In this document: piece after piece, positions 1 through 8,415 of the stretch | How the letters are laid out: the number at the start of each line of letters is the position of its first letter | How positions within the stretch are numbered: the stretch's first letter is position 1 | Source: Pseudomonas anuradhapurensis | GTDB lineage: Bacteria > Pseudomonadota > Gammaproteobacteria > Pseudomonadales > Pseudomonadaceae | Assembly: GCF_014269225.2 (NCBI RefSeq) | Contig: NZ_CP077097.1 | Location: 2,677,001-2,741,000 of the forward strand | Direction: 5' to 3' | Length of the DNA: 64,000 nt | Made by a program: the position numbers and the translations under genes | The notes under the pieces: generated by a model | Told to the model about the DNA's origin: nothing | The model's database searches: none | Seen by the model: the letters and a program-made list of their open reading frames with translations, nothing else

Positions 1-1960
1 AATCCTTGTCGGTGCCGTTCCAGGTGTGCAGTTCGAGCATGTTCATCTGCACCGCGCCCAGCAAGGTGTCGGGGCGATTGATGATCATCGCCGCCTGGCC
101 TGCCTCGGCTTTGTCGTAGCTGAGCACGTTGGGGATGTGCAGCTGGCCGGCATTTTTCTGGAAGAACAGCTCGCCCGCCAACCCGTCAGGGGCGCGCACC
201 AAGGCCACCGGGCGGTCCTTGAGCTGCGGCAGGATCCACTGGCTGACCTCGGCGTAATATTCCGCCACGTCGCGCTTGGTGGCGCCGCTGCTGGCGTCGA
301 TGACGCGCTCGGGGTGGGTCAGGCGCAAGTCACCGAAGTGCTCCGTGGCCTTGGCGGGCTTGGATTTGGGCAGGGTCTTGCCGGGCATGGCACGCTCCAG
401 GTCAATGGCGGTGGCAGGTTTGTCGTCGCGCAGGCCGTGAAATACCGAATGGCGCACGATCCCTTCGCGGGTCATCTGCGCGTAGGCGACTTCCGCCAGC
501 AACTGTGGCTTCAGCCAGTGCACGCCGCGTGCCTCGGCCCCGCCAGGCGGCTTGGCCAGGGCGGGCTTGGCGATTTCGAGCGGTTTGAGCCGCGCATGGA
601 TGCTGTCCAGCGTGGTGGCGCTGAAGCCGGTGCCGACCTTGCCGGCGTAGCGCAACTCACCGCTGTCGTTGTCATGCAGCGCCAGCAGCAGCGCTCCGAA
701 GCCGTTGCGGCTACCTTTCGGCTCGGTAAAGCCGACGATCACGAACTCCTGGCGTTTCTTGCACTTGAGCTTGATCCAGTCAGCACTACGCCGGCCGACG
801 TAGGTGCTGTCCACGCGTTTGCCGATCAAGCCCTCCAGGTCCAGGCGGCAGGCACTGTCCAGCAACGACTCCACCGGCTGGTCGAAATCGGCAGAAAACA
901 CCAGGTTGTCGGCTTCATTCGCTTCGAGCAGCTGGCGCAGCGTGTCGCGGCGGTCCTGCAGCGGCACCTGGCGCAGGTCACGGCCGCCGAGAAAGGGCAG
1001 GTCGAACAGGTAATAGGTGATCTGTTCGTCGTGATCGGTATCGAATGCGTTCTGCAGCGCCTGGAAGTCTGCCACCCCTTGCTCGTTGTTCACTACCATC
1101 TCGCCATCCAGCCAGGCCGAATCGACCCCAAGCTGGCGCAGCGCAGCCACCTGGCGCGGCATCTTGGCGCTCCAGTCATGGCCGTTGCGGGTGAACAGGC
1201 GAATGTCATCGCCTTCGATGCGCGCCAGGATGCGGTAGCCGTCGAACTTCACTTCGTAGCGCCAGTCACCCGCCGGTGGCGAGTCGACCAGCGTGGCCAG
1301 CTGCGGCTGCAACAGCTCTGGCAGCGGCGCTGCCTTGCCAGTGGCCGAGCGTTTGCCGGCCGCAGGCTTGGCCTTGGCCGGCTTGCCGCTGCTGCGCTTG
1401 GGTAGCAGGGTACGGTCGCTGAGCACGCTATCTGGCTGCGCGTCGACGATGCTGTATTCGCTTTCGCTGCGCGCCTGGCTGTCGTGGGACTTGACCAGCA
1501 TCCACTGCTCCTTCTTGCCGGCCATGTGCGTGCGGAACAGGTTCCATACCCCGCTGAGCTTTTCGCCCTGCAGGCGGAAACGCAGCTTGCCTTTGGCATA
1601 GGCCTCGCGGGCGTCCCCCTCCGGCTCCCAGATGCCGCGATCCCAGACAATCACATCGCCGGCACCATAATGCCCTTCGGGGATGTGGCCTTCGAAGTCG
1701 GCGTAGTCCAGCGGATGGTCTTCGACGTGCACGGCCAGGCGGCGCACCTTGGGGTCGAGCGATGGGCCTTTCGGGATGGCCCAGCTTTTCAGCGTGCCGT
1801 CCAGTTCCAGGCGGAAATCATAATGCAGGTGGCTGGCATCGTGCTTCTGGATGCAGAACTGCAGGGCGTGGGCGCGCTGGGTGCGCTTCTGCTTGCCACT
1901 GGGTTCGGGCGTGGCGTTGAAATCGCGTTTGCGTGCGTATTCCTCGAGGGGCTTGGCCAT
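1..1960 (-). CDS. ligD: ATP-dependent DNA ligase LigD (partial, C-terminus off the left edge)
   Basis: Multifunctional ligase of bacterial non-homologous end joining, which works with Ku to process and seal double-strand breaks. The 653 visible codons show, in order, an N-terminal 3'-phosphoesterase domain (about residues 1-180, with HLHYDFRLELDG near residue 45), a proline/lysine-rich linker, an adenylation domain with the nucleotidyl-lysine motif KFDG near residue 238, an OB-fold region, and the beginning of the archaeo-eukaryotic primase-like polymerase domain. The order PE-ligase-polymerase is the Pseudomonas arrangement; the polymerase domain is cut by the window edge. The ATG at 1958-1960 has GGAG about 6 bases upstream. 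No ku gene is visible, so it may lie beyond the left edge. Confidence 0.95.
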   Translation of the reverse strand, partial: MAKPLEEYARKRDFNATPEPSGKQKRTQRAHALQFCIQKHDASHLHYDFRLELDGTLKSWAIPKGPSLDPKVRRLAVHVEDHPLDYADFEGHIPEGHYGAGDVIVWDRGIWEPEGDAREAYAKGKLRFRLQGEKLSGVWNLFRTHMAGKKEQWMLVKSHDSQARSESEYSIVDAQPDSVLSDRTLLPKRSSGKPAKAKPAAGKRSATGKAAPLPELLQPQLATLVDSPPAGDWRYEVKFDGYRILARIEGDDIRLFTRNGHDWSAKMPRQVAALRQLGVDSAWLDGEMVVNNEQGVADFQALQNAFDTDHDEQITYYLFDLPFLGGRDLRQVPLQDRRDTLRQLLEANEADNLVFSADFDQPVESLLDSACRLDLEGLIGKRVDSTYVGRRSADWIKLKCKKRQEFVIVGFTEPKGSRNGFGALLLALHDNDSGELRYAGKVGTGFSATTLDSIHARLKPLEIAKPALAKPPGGAEARGVHWLKPQLLAEVAYAQMTREGIVRHSVFHGLRDDKPATAIDLERAMPGKTLPKSKPAKATEHFGDLRLTHPERVIDASSGATKRDVAEYYAEVSQWILPQLKDRPVALVRAPDGLAGELFFQKNAGQLHIPNVLSYDKAEAGQAAMIINRPDTLLGAVQMNMLELHTWNGTDKD

Positions 1961-2113
1961 GGCAGGCTCCGGGGCAATTCGCTGTCTTATCGTTGGGAGA
2001 CAGCTGAAGCAGGGGGAGTTCAAAAAAAAGCCGCTGCAGGTATACAAGAAACTCTGAATCTTCCGGCGCTTGGCGGAGTCGACCGTGAGTAAGCCAACGG
2101 AGGAAGACTATCG

Positions 2114-2578
2114 ATGTCCAGACCTGATGATCCCAAACCCTACACGCCGACCGAAATCGACGATACCGAAGACCGCATGGGCAGTGTGCACGAGCTGGAC
2201 TTCAGTGACCGCCTCGACGATCGCGAAGGGCGAGCGGGTGATGAGCGACCGCCGCAGGAAGTCGCCCAGGAGTTCCCGGCCCGCCGCGTTGCGCAAAGTG
2301 GCATGACCGGTGGCGAGACGCTGAGCGACAGCTTGCACGAAGACAACGTGACTTACGACGACCTCAGCCCGGACACCCTGCTGGACGAATCTGGGGCGCG
2401 TGACCCGCACGAGCCAGGCCATGGCGGCCCGGCCGACAAGTCCCTGCGCCATGTTGACGCCGGGGAGATTGGCGGCGGCATCGGACTCGATGAAGCCGAG
2501 CTGGCCCGCTCCGCGCCGCTGGATGGCCAGCCGTGGAGTGATGATGTAATCGACGAAGACGAGGAGGGCAAGCCATGA
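2114..2578 (+). CDS. Acidic HPr-related hypothetical protein
   Basis: A 154-residue, very acidic, hydrophilic protein with no membrane segment or signal peptide. It resembles small proteins that Pseudomonas annotations call 'phosphotransferase system, HPr-related', but I see no HPr active-site His motif, so that name should not be read as a PTS function. Composition is dominated by Asp, Glu, Pro and Gly, suggesting intrinsic disorder. GGAGGA precedes the ATG by about 8 bases. Its TGA overlaps the ATG of the downstream metallothionein, so the two are probably translationally coupled. It is divergent from ligD, with about 150 bp between start codons. Role unknown; a stress or stationary-phase role is inferred from context. 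Confidence 0.75.
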   Translation: MSRPDDPKPYTPTEIDDTEDRMGSVHELDFSDRLDDREGRAGDERPPQEVAQEFPARRVAQSGMTGGETLSDSLHEDNVTYDDLSPDTLLDESGARDPHEPGHGGPADKSLRHVDAGEIGGGIGLDEAELARSAPLDGQPWSDDVIDEDEEGKP

Positions 2579-2799
2579 GCGAATTACGATGCGCCTGTAG
2601 CGAATGTACCTGTACGGTGGACGCCGCCCCCCAGGATGGCAAGGCCTACTGCTGTGAGGCCTGTGCTACCGGGCACCGCAACGGTGAACCGTGCCGCATG
2701 CCTGGCTGCAACTGCGCGCAGGCCGCGCAGCCGAAGGAGAGCAATGTGGACAACGCCCTGGACGAAACCTTTCCGGCGAGTGATCCGATTTCGCCGTGA
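2575..2799 (+). CDS. Bacterial metallothionein
   Basis: A 74-residue Cys-rich protein. The first about 50 residues carry nine to ten Cys in the bacterial metallothionein pattern (CACSECTC near residue 6, YCCEACATGH near residue 26, CRMPGCNC near residue 40) with His and Tyr where SmtA/BmtA proteins have them, so it should bind Zn, Cd or Cu in the cytoplasm. The ATG overlaps the stop of the upstream acidic gene (ATGA). The C-terminal tail carries the motif LDETFPASDP, which in my recollection recurs at the ends of many unrelated small bacterial stress proteins and is not part of the metal-binding fold. A metal-responsive operator was not identified. Confidence 0.9.
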   Translation: MSELRCACSECTCTVDAAPQDGKAYCCEACATGHRNGEPCRMPGCNCAQAAQPKESNVDNALDETFPASDPISP

Positions 2800-2817
2800 C
2801 AAGCCCAATTGCGGGGA

Positions 2818-2865
2818 CTGCTTTGCGTTCCTTCGCGGGAAGGCCCGCGAAGGAACGCAAGGCAG
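2818..2865. terminator. REP-like hairpin between convergent genes
   Basis: An inverted repeat with 22-base arms (one mismatch) around a 4-base loop lies between the metallothionein stop and the stop of the convergent minus-strand gene. The arm core GTTCCTTCGCGGG resembles P. putida REP sequence. It can work as a bidirectional terminator or mRNA stabiliser, although there is no adjacent T-run. Confidence 0.6.
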
Positions 2866-2879
2866 CCGGCAACATGGCT

Positions 2880-3308
2880 TCAATGGGTCTGCCAGATACC
2901 GTTACTGCGCTCGCAGTCCGAGCGTGCCTGGCCCAGGCTCGGGGTATCGTAGTAGTAGGTCACCACCCGTGCATCCTTGGGCAGGCCCGGGCCGGTGGAG
3001 GGCTGGTCATTCCCCGCTGCCTTGGGGTTGGCCAAGGCTTCCCGGGTCAGCGGGGCAATGCAGCTGCCCACGCTACCGTCGGCGCAACGCGCCACTTTGT
3101 GCTTCTCCGCACTGAGCATGTCCTTGCTCTGGTTGCTGCACGACCAGTTGATCGCTTCAGGCGGCATGTTGCCGTAGGTGTAGCAGGTGTGCTGCTCCAC
3201 CGGCCGCACCGCTTCGCTGGACGATCGGGTCATCACGTCGCAGGCCTCTGCCAGCACCCTGCCGCTGACCAGGCTCATGACTATCAATGTCACCCAGGCA
3301 ATACGCAT
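2880..3308 (-). CDS. Small exported Cys-containing hypothetical protein
   Basis: A 142-residue protein that I do not recognise. It has a clear Sec signal peptide (charged MR, hydrophobic core, cleavage predicted after VLA near residue 20) and a mature part with about seven Cys, hence probably disulfide-bonded in the periplasm. The ATG at 3306-3308 is preceded by GGGAGG; an in-frame GTG two codons upstream has no better site. It lies just downstream of the ybhN-like gene on the same strand (34 bp gap) and may be the last gene of that operon. Confidence 0.65.
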   Translation of the reverse strand: MRIAWVTLIVMSLVSGRVLAEACDVMTRSSSEAVRPVEQHTCYTYGNMPPEAINWSCSNQSKDMLSAEKHKVARCADGSVGSCIAPLTREALANPKAAGNDQPSTGPGLPKDARVVTYYYDTPSLGQARSDCERSNGIWQTH

Positions 3309-3342
3309 GGTCACCTCCCGGCCCCTGGGCCGTCGTCGACAT

Positions 3343-4290
3343 TCAAGCTGTTTTTTCGCGCCGGCGCATGGCCTTGGCGCGCTTTTCCAGAATCAGGTAG
3401 GTCATCACCGCCAGCACCAGCGGGATCAGGTAATACAAGGTGCGGTACGCCAGCAGGGCCGCCACCAGGCTGCCTTGGCCGAACTGGCCATGGAGCAAGC
3501 CGAGGAAAACGGTTTCCAGCACGCCCAGCCCGGCCGGGATGTGCGCCACCACGCCCGCCACGCAGCTGATCAGCAGCACGCCAAGGACCGACGGGTAGAA
3601 CGCCTGCTCAGGTAATAGCCAGTCGATCAGCAACGCCATCATCGCCCAGTTGCTGGCACCGAGCGCCACCTGGCATGACGCCAGGCGCAGCGAAGGCAGG
3701 GTCAGCTCATGGTCGCGCCATTGCCAGGTGCGCTTCTTGGCCAAACCACAGGCCAGCAGGTAGGCCAAGGTGATGGCCAGCAGCACGAAGCCGATCAGCT
3801 GCAGCCCGCCGGTGCCGACCGGCCAACTGGACGGCAGCTCCACCAGGCGCAAGGCGAACACACCGCCGGCAAGCAGCATGTAGCCCATCCAGTTGGTCAG
3901 CAGGCCGAGAGTGAGGATGCGGGTGATGGTAGGCGTATCCAGCCCGAGCCGGCTGTACAGCCGGTAACGCAAGGCCACGCCGCCGACCCAGGTGGTGAAA
4001 TTGAGGTTGAAGGCATAGCACACGAAGGCCACCGGCAGCACCTGCCGGGCGGGCAGGGTATGGCCGGTGTAGCTGCGCGCCAGCAGGTCATAGCTGGCAA
4101 AGATCAGGAAGCTGCACAGCGCCATTGCCAGCCCGATCGCCAGGCTGCCAGGCTTGTAGCCGAGCAAGGACTGCCGCACTTCGTTCCAGTCCAGGTTGCG
4201 TGCCAGGGTAAACAGCAGCACCGGGATGAGCACCAGGAACAGCAGGGTGAACAGGCGCTTTGCCCAGGTATGCCAACGCTTTCGCTCCAT
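3343..4290 (-). CDS. YbhN/UPF0104 family integral membrane protein (lysylphosphatidylglycerol synthase TM-like)
   Basis: A 315-residue polytopic inner-membrane protein with about eight hydrophobic segments, matching the transmembrane flippase-like region of MprF without the aminoacyl-transferase domain. Family features include FNLNFTTWVGG near residue 105 and AHIPAGLGVLE near residue 245. Its ATG overlaps the TGA of clsB (ATGA), so the two are translationally coupled. Enterobacteria also place ybhN beside a cardiolipin synthase (clsB/ybhO) and ybhP, so a role in phospholipid handling is the best inference; substrate unknown. Confidence 0.85.
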   Translation of the reverse strand: MERKRWHTWAKRLFTLLFLVLIPVLLFTLARNLDWNEVRQSLLGYKPGSLAIGLAMALCSFLIFASYDLLARSYTGHTLPARQVLPVAFVCYAFNLNFTTWVGGVALRYRLYSRLGLDTPTITRILTLGLLTNWMGYMLLAGGVFALRLVELPSSWPVGTGGLQLIGFVLLAITLAYLLACGLAKKRTWQWRDHELTLPSLRLASCQVALGASNWAMMALLIDWLLPEQAFYPSVLGVLLISCVAGVVAHIPAGLGVLETVFLGLLHGQFGQGSLVAALLAYRTLYYLIPLVLAVMTYLILEKRAKAMRRREKTA

Positions 4291-5492
4291 CAGGTATTGC
4301 CCTCGTGCAGGTTGCCTTGGGTCTCGACTTCCGGCTGCAACGACTTCAGGCGCTTGCGGTGCGCGGGTAGCCAGCCGGCAATGCGCGGGAAATGGCGGAT
4401 CACGTGGAAGCACAGGAATATCAACGGCGCCCGCCACCAGTAGCCACGTACCATGCGCTCGAGGGTGACGGGCTTGCATTGTTCGTTGGCCAACGAAGTC
4501 AGGTGCTGATGCAACTGCTGGTTGAAGCGGCGGTCGCGGATGAACAGGTTGGCCTCGAGATTGAAGGCCAGGCTCAACGGGTCGAGGTTGCTGGAGCCGA
4601 CCGTGGACCACTCGTCGTCCACCAGGGCAACCTTGCCGTGCAGGGGCCTTTCGCAATATTCATGAATGCGCACGCCATCGCGCAGCAGGTAGTTGTACAG
4701 CAGCCGGGAAAGCGCCCGGACCCAGCGCATGTCCGGCTGACCCTGCATGATCAGGGAAACCTCGACACCACGCCGGGCGGCATTGCGCAGCTCGCGCAAC
4801 AGCCGATAACCGGGGAAGAAGTAGGCATTGGCCACCACGACGCGTCGGCGCGCATTGCGCAAGGCTTCCAGGTAATACGCTTCGATGGCATTACTGCGCT
4901 GCCCGTTGTCACGCTCGACCAGTACCGCAGTGATATCACCGGTGGGAGCGGTGACCGGGCGTACCTCGCTGGGCGGTTCGAGCACCGGCGACATCAGGCG
5001 ACGGCTGACGGCATGCACCTGCGCCACCACCGGGCCGGTGACTTCCACGGCATAGTCCTGCTTGGCCATGGGCCCGAAATCGCCCAGGTGGTCTGCGCTG
5101 TAGTTGATACCGCCGATAAACGCCCGTTCGCCGTCGATGACCACGATCTTGCGGTGCAGGCGCCGGAACAGGTTGGTGCGCATGCCCGCCAGGCGCGGCT
5201 GCGGATCGAACAGGTGAAAGCTGACCCCGGCATCGGTCATCGCGGCAATGAAGCTGCCCGGCAGGTCGGCGGTACCGTAGCCATCGGCCACTACCTCCAC
5301 CCGCACACCGCGACGTGCCGCATCGATCAGCACCCGTTGCAGCTGTTGGCCGACCTTGTCGTCGAAGATGATGAAAGTTTCCAGCAGGACTTCTTCCCGC
5401 GCCTGGCCGATGGCCTCGAATACACGGGGGTAGAACGCTTCGCCGTTGATCAACAGCTCTACGCTGTTGCCATCCACCCAGGGTCTTTTCAC
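4290..5492 (-). CDS. clsB: Cardiolipin synthase B
   Basis: A 400-residue phospholipase D-superfamily enzyme that makes cardiolipin from phosphatidylglycerol and a second phospholipid at the inner membrane. Both HKD motifs are intact: HRKIVVID near residue 115 followed by GGINYS, and HGKVALVD near residue 295 followed by GSSNLDP. It lacks the N-terminal transmembrane helices of ClsA, as expected for ClsB/YbhO. The start is taken as the GTG at 5490-5492, which overlaps the TGA of the upstream EEP gene (GTGA); its own stop overlaps the ybhN ATG. Confidence 0.92.
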   Translation of the reverse strand: MKRPWVDGNSVELLINGEAFYPRVFEAIGQAREEVLLETFIIFDDKVGQQLQRVLIDAARRGVRVEVVADGYGTADLPGSFIAAMTDAGVSFHLFDPQPRLAGMRTNLFRRLHRKIVVIDGERAFIGGINYSADHLGDFGPMAKQDYAVEVTGPVVAQVHAVSRRLMSPVLEPPSEVRPVTAPTGDITAVLVERDNGQRSNAIEAYYLEALRNARRRVVVANAYFFPGYRLLRELRNAARRGVEVSLIMQGQPDMRWVRALSRLLYNYLLRDGVRIHEYCERPLHGKVALVDDEWSTVGSSNLDPLSLAFNLEANLFIRDRRFNQQLHQHLTSLANEQCKPVTLERMVRGYWWRAPLIFLCFHVIRHFPRIAGWLPAHRKRLKSLQPEVETQGNLHEGNT

Positions 5493-6274
5493 AGCGTGAT
5501 CTCCGCAGCCAGGGGCGCGTGGTCGGACAGGTGCGACCACGGGTAGCTGGACAGCACTTGCGCCTTGCAGGGCATGGCATTGCGCAAGTAGATGCGATCC
5601 AGCCGCAATAGCGGCATGCGCGCAGGAAAACTGCGGGCTGGGGTACCGAACCGCTCGCCAAAGGCTTCGACCAGGCGCCGGGACAGCACCGCATCAGCCT
5701 TGAGCCGCCAGTCATTGAAGTCACCGGCGATGATCACCGGCGCGTGTGCTGGCAGACGGTCGAGCAATTCCAGCAACAGTTTCACCTGGCTCTGCCGATG
5801 CGCCTCGCGCAGGCCGAGGTGCACGCACACGGCATGCACCTGTTCATGCCCGGGCACCTCCAGTTGACAATGCAGCAGGCCGCGCTGTTCGTTGCCGTGG
5901 ACAGAAACGTCCAGGTTGTCGAAGCGGGTAATCGGGAACTTCGACAGCAGCGCATTGCCGTGATCGCCATGCGGGTAGACGGCGTTGCGTCCATAGGCGA
6001 ACTGCGGCCACATGCTGTCGGCCAGGAATTCGTATTGCGGCGTGTCCGGCCATGCCGGGTGACGGATGGCATGCTGCTGGTGGCTGCCGTGCACTTCCTG
6101 CAGGAACACCAGGTCGGCGCCGGTGGCGCGTACGGCTTCGCGCAGCTCGGGCAGAATGAAACGCCGGTTGAAGAAGGTGAACCCCTTGTGCACGTTGAGC
6201 GTAAGCACGTTCAGCCGATGCACGGCGGTGATCTTGTCGATGATGCAACGGGGGGTGGGCAAGGTCTTGTTCAC
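5489..6274 (-). CDS. Endonuclease/exonuclease/phosphatase family protein (YbhP-like)
   Basis: A 261-residue EEP-fold metal-dependent phosphoesterase. Visible signatures are LQEVH near residue 58 (metal-binding Glu), GDFNDW near residue 180 and SDHAPL near the C-terminus (catalytic Asp-His). The GTG at 6272-6274 overlaps the TGA of the DUF72 gene. Its place immediately before clsB matches the E. coli ybhP-ybhO(clsB)-ybhN order, so a phospholipid or phosphodiester substrate in the same pathway is plausible; a nuclease role cannot be excluded. Confidence 0.85.
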   Translation of the reverse strand: MNKTLPTPRCIIDKITAVHRLNVLTLNVHKGFTFFNRRFILPELREAVRATGADLVFLQEVHGSHQQHAIRHPAWPDTPQYEFLADSMWPQFAYGRNAVYPHGDHGNALLSKFPITRFDNLDVSVHGNEQRGLLHCQLEVPGHEQVHAVCVHLGLREAHRQSQVKLLLELLDRLPAHAPVIIAGDFNDWRLKADAVLSRRLVEAFGERFGTPARSFPARMPLLRLDRIYLRNAMPCKAQVLSSYPWSHLSDHAPLAAEITL

Positions 6275-7188
6275 AGGTCCACCTCGGGTTCCACGCCGGG
6301 TTCAGTCATCAGGTGGTGATCCAGATGGAGCTTTTCCAGCAGGCGTCGGGCGTCATAGGGAGCGTGCACCTTCTGGTCATTGTCGAAATAGCAATAGACG
6401 TCACGCGGCCGATGACTTGGCGGCGGCCCGGGCACGATCAGCTCGGCGTCCTCGGCCTGGCGGCCTTCGCTCCAGTGCACGATGCGCTCTTTCCAGCGGC
6501 GCAACGCGCGTGACGTATAACCGCTGCTGTACAACTCGACGTCGCCATGCAGGCGCATGTAGACGAAGTCGGCAGTCACGTCTTCCACGTACGGCCATTT
6601 ACCGGCACTGTCGGCCACCACCAGCGCCACCTGATGCTTGCGCAGCAGGTGCACGAAGGCTTCGCAGAGGAAACTCTCATGGCGTATTTCCACCGCATGG
6701 CGCAGGCGCCGGTTGCCCTCGATGGCGGTGCCGCCGTTGCCTTGCAGGCGCTCGGCACATCCTTCGGCACACCGACGCGCAGCGGCGCGGTCGTGCGGCA
6801 GCCGTTCGAGAAACGCCTGGAACAGCGCTTCATCGAACTTCATGCTGGGCGGGAACTGCCACAGGAACGGCCCCAGCTTGTCCCCGAGCAGCAGAGGGCC
6901 GGATGCAAAGAAGTTGGCCAGCGGCTGTTCGATATTCTTCAGGCGCCGTATATGGGTGATGTAGCGCGGTGCCTTGACCGAGAAGACGAAATCTTCCGGG
7001 GTCGCCTGAGCCCAGCTGCGATAGCGCTCTGGTGTCTGCAAGCTATAGAACGACCCATTGATCTCGATGGTATTCACTGCCCGCGAAGCAAACGCCAGCT
7101 CGTCGTCCTGGGGTAAGCCCTTGGGGTAGAAGTCCTTGCGCCAGGGGCCGTAGCGCCATCCTGAAATGCCAATGCGCACTTCGCTCAC
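6271..7188 (-). CDS. DUF72 family protein (YecE-like)
   Basis: A 305-residue DUF72 protein, a TIM-barrel-like family of unknown biochemistry, recognised from IGISGWRYGPW near the N-terminus, EINGSFYSLQ near residue 43, FLWQFPP near residue 108, FVYMRLHG near residue 208 and YCYFDND near residue 265. The GTG at 7186-7188 is chosen because a perfect AGGAGG lies 5 bases upstream. It is the first gene of a four-gene overlapping operon ending in the ybhN-like gene. An upstream continuation of the frame lacks a ribosome-binding site. Confidence 0.85.
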   Translation of the reverse strand: MSEVRIGISGWRYGPWRKDFYPKGLPQDDELAFASRAVNTIEINGSFYSLQTPERYRSWAQATPEDFVFSVKAPRYITHIRRLKNIEQPLANFFASGPLLLGDKLGPFLWQFPPSMKFDEALFQAFLERLPHDRAAARRCAEGCAERLQGNGGTAIEGNRRLRHAVEIRHESFLCEAFVHLLRKHQVALVVADSAGKWPYVEDVTADFVYMRLHGDVELYSSGYTSRALRRWKERIVHWSEGRQAEDAELIVPGPPPSHRPRDVYCYFDNDQKVHAPYDARRLLEKLHLDHHLMTEPGVEPEVDL

Positions 7189-7379
7189 GCTGCCTCCTAA
7201 TTGCTTGTTGCACCAGTTCATCAGTTGCGACCGGTGCAGCCGTGCGAGGGTTCAAGCAGGATTGATCGACGGCGCAGCCAGCGCCGGATTGAACTTTGCC
7301 GCCAGCGGCGATTCCACCCTTTAGCAGCCTGAGGGTGGTGGATGCTGCCCCCGCTGTGGTTACGGTGAGGAGCGATGCC

Positions 7380-7766
7380 ATGAAATTCGACCGTTTCGCG
7401 CAATGGCTGGCGAACTGGACCGGCCGCCCGCTGAGTTTCGCCATTGCCCTATTGCTGATAATGGCCTGGGCCTTGACCGGGCCGTTGTTTGATTACAACG
7501 ACACCTGGCAACTGGTGATCAACACCTCGACCACCATCATCACGTTCCTGATGGTGTTCCTCATCCAGAACACGCAAAACCGCGACAACGACGAACTGCA
7601 CATCAAGATCGACGAACTGCTGCGCACGACCAGACGCGCGCACAAGGCGCTGCTCGACCTGGAGGACATGGACCCTGCCGAACTGCATGCGCTGCGCAAG
7701 CAGTACCAACGCATGGGCGAGCGCGAGGAGGGTCGCGTGCAGCGCAGTGACCCGCCCGCAGACTGA
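7380..7766 (+). CDS. Low-affinity iron permease family protein
   Basis: A 128-residue inner-membrane protein of the Fet4-like 'low affinity iron permease' family. Two hydrophobic segments (about residues 17-35 and 43-63) precede the family signature IQNTQNRD near residue 64 and a charged, probably helical cytoplasmic tail. It is about one quarter the size of fungal Fet4, which is normal for the bacterial members; iron transport by these has not been clearly shown. The ATG follows GGTGAGGAGCG. It is followed 50 bp later by the ClpP-like gene on the same strand. Confidence 0.8.
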   Translation: MKFDRFAQWLANWTGRPLSFAIALLLIMAWALTGPLFDYNDTWQLVINTSTTIITFLMVFLIQNTQNRDNDELHIKIDELLRTTRRAHKALLDLEDMDPAELHALRKQYQRMGEREEGRVQRSDPPAD

Positions 7767-7816
7767 AGGCCTGCCCATTTCACTGGAATGAACACCGCTG
7801 ACACCTGGAGGCAAGC

Positions 7817-8368
7817 ATGCCCAGACACATCATCCACTTTACCGGCCCGATCAATTCTTCCACCTGTGGCAATCTCATCGGCACCTGTGCCAAAGCCCTG
7901 CAACAGGGCGCCGAGCTGCTGCAGCTGAACATCGCCACCATGGGTGGTGAATGCAGCTATGGCTTCACCTTGTACAACTTCCTGCGCGGGCTGCCGATCC
8001 CCCTGCACACGCATAACCTGGGGACCGTGGAGTCGATGGGTAACATTCTGTTCCTGGCCGGCGAGCACCGTACCGCCTGCGCCCACAGCAAGTTCCTGTT
8101 CCATCCGTTCCACTGGACCCTGCACGGTTCGGTGGACCATTCGCGCATGGCCGAATACGCCATGAGCCTGGATTACGATTTGCGCCTGTACGCGCAGATT
8201 GTCGCCGAGCGGACCGAGGGCAGCAGCGAGGTGCTGGACGTGCCCCGTTACCTGATGGCCTATCCGCGCATTCTGGGCCCGCGCGAGGCGCTGGAGAGCG
8301 GCATGATCCACGCCATAGACGAACTGCCGATCGAAGCCGATGCCTGCCAGTGGAGCGTGCACGCCTGA
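7817..8368 (+). CDS. ClpP-like serine protease (S14 family), orphan
   Basis: A 183-residue cytoplasmic protein of the ClpP/crotonase fold. The segment TVESMGN near residue 72 aligns with the ClpP nucleophile region (Ser in xSMG), and FLFHPFHW near residue 93 with the catalytic His region; the third catalytic residue is not obvious. It lacks the ClpP N-terminal axial loop and has no Clp ATPase gene beside it, so it is not housekeeping ClpP. GGAGG lies 5 bases before the ATG. It may act alone, join ClpP as a variant subunit, or be catalytically inactive. Confidence 0.75.
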   Translation: MPRHIIHFTGPINSSTCGNLIGTCAKALQQGAELLQLNIATMGGECSYGFTLYNFLRGLPIPLHTHNLGTVESMGNILFLAGEHRTACAHSKFLFHPFHWTLHGSVDHSRMAEYAMSLDYDLRLYAQIVAERTEGSSEVLDVPRYLMAYPRILGPREALESGMIHAIDELPIEADACQWSVHA

Positions 8369-8389
8369 CTAGGCCACGGCCTGAACAAC

Positions 8390-8410
8390 GGCACCGGCTG
8401 CGCCGGTGCC
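8390..8410. terminator. Hairpin between convergent ClpP-like and Nudix genes
   Basis: A perfect 9-base inverted repeat (GGCACCGGC / GCCGGTGCC) with a 3-base loop sits between the two convergent stop codons. It probably terminates both transcripts, though no T-run follows. Confidence 0.55.
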
Positions 8411-8415
8411 ATGCG

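Noticed and set aside
26..1405. A 459-codon plus-strand frame at the left edge
   Set aside because: Antisense to ligD, whose domains and motifs are unmistakable on the minus strand.
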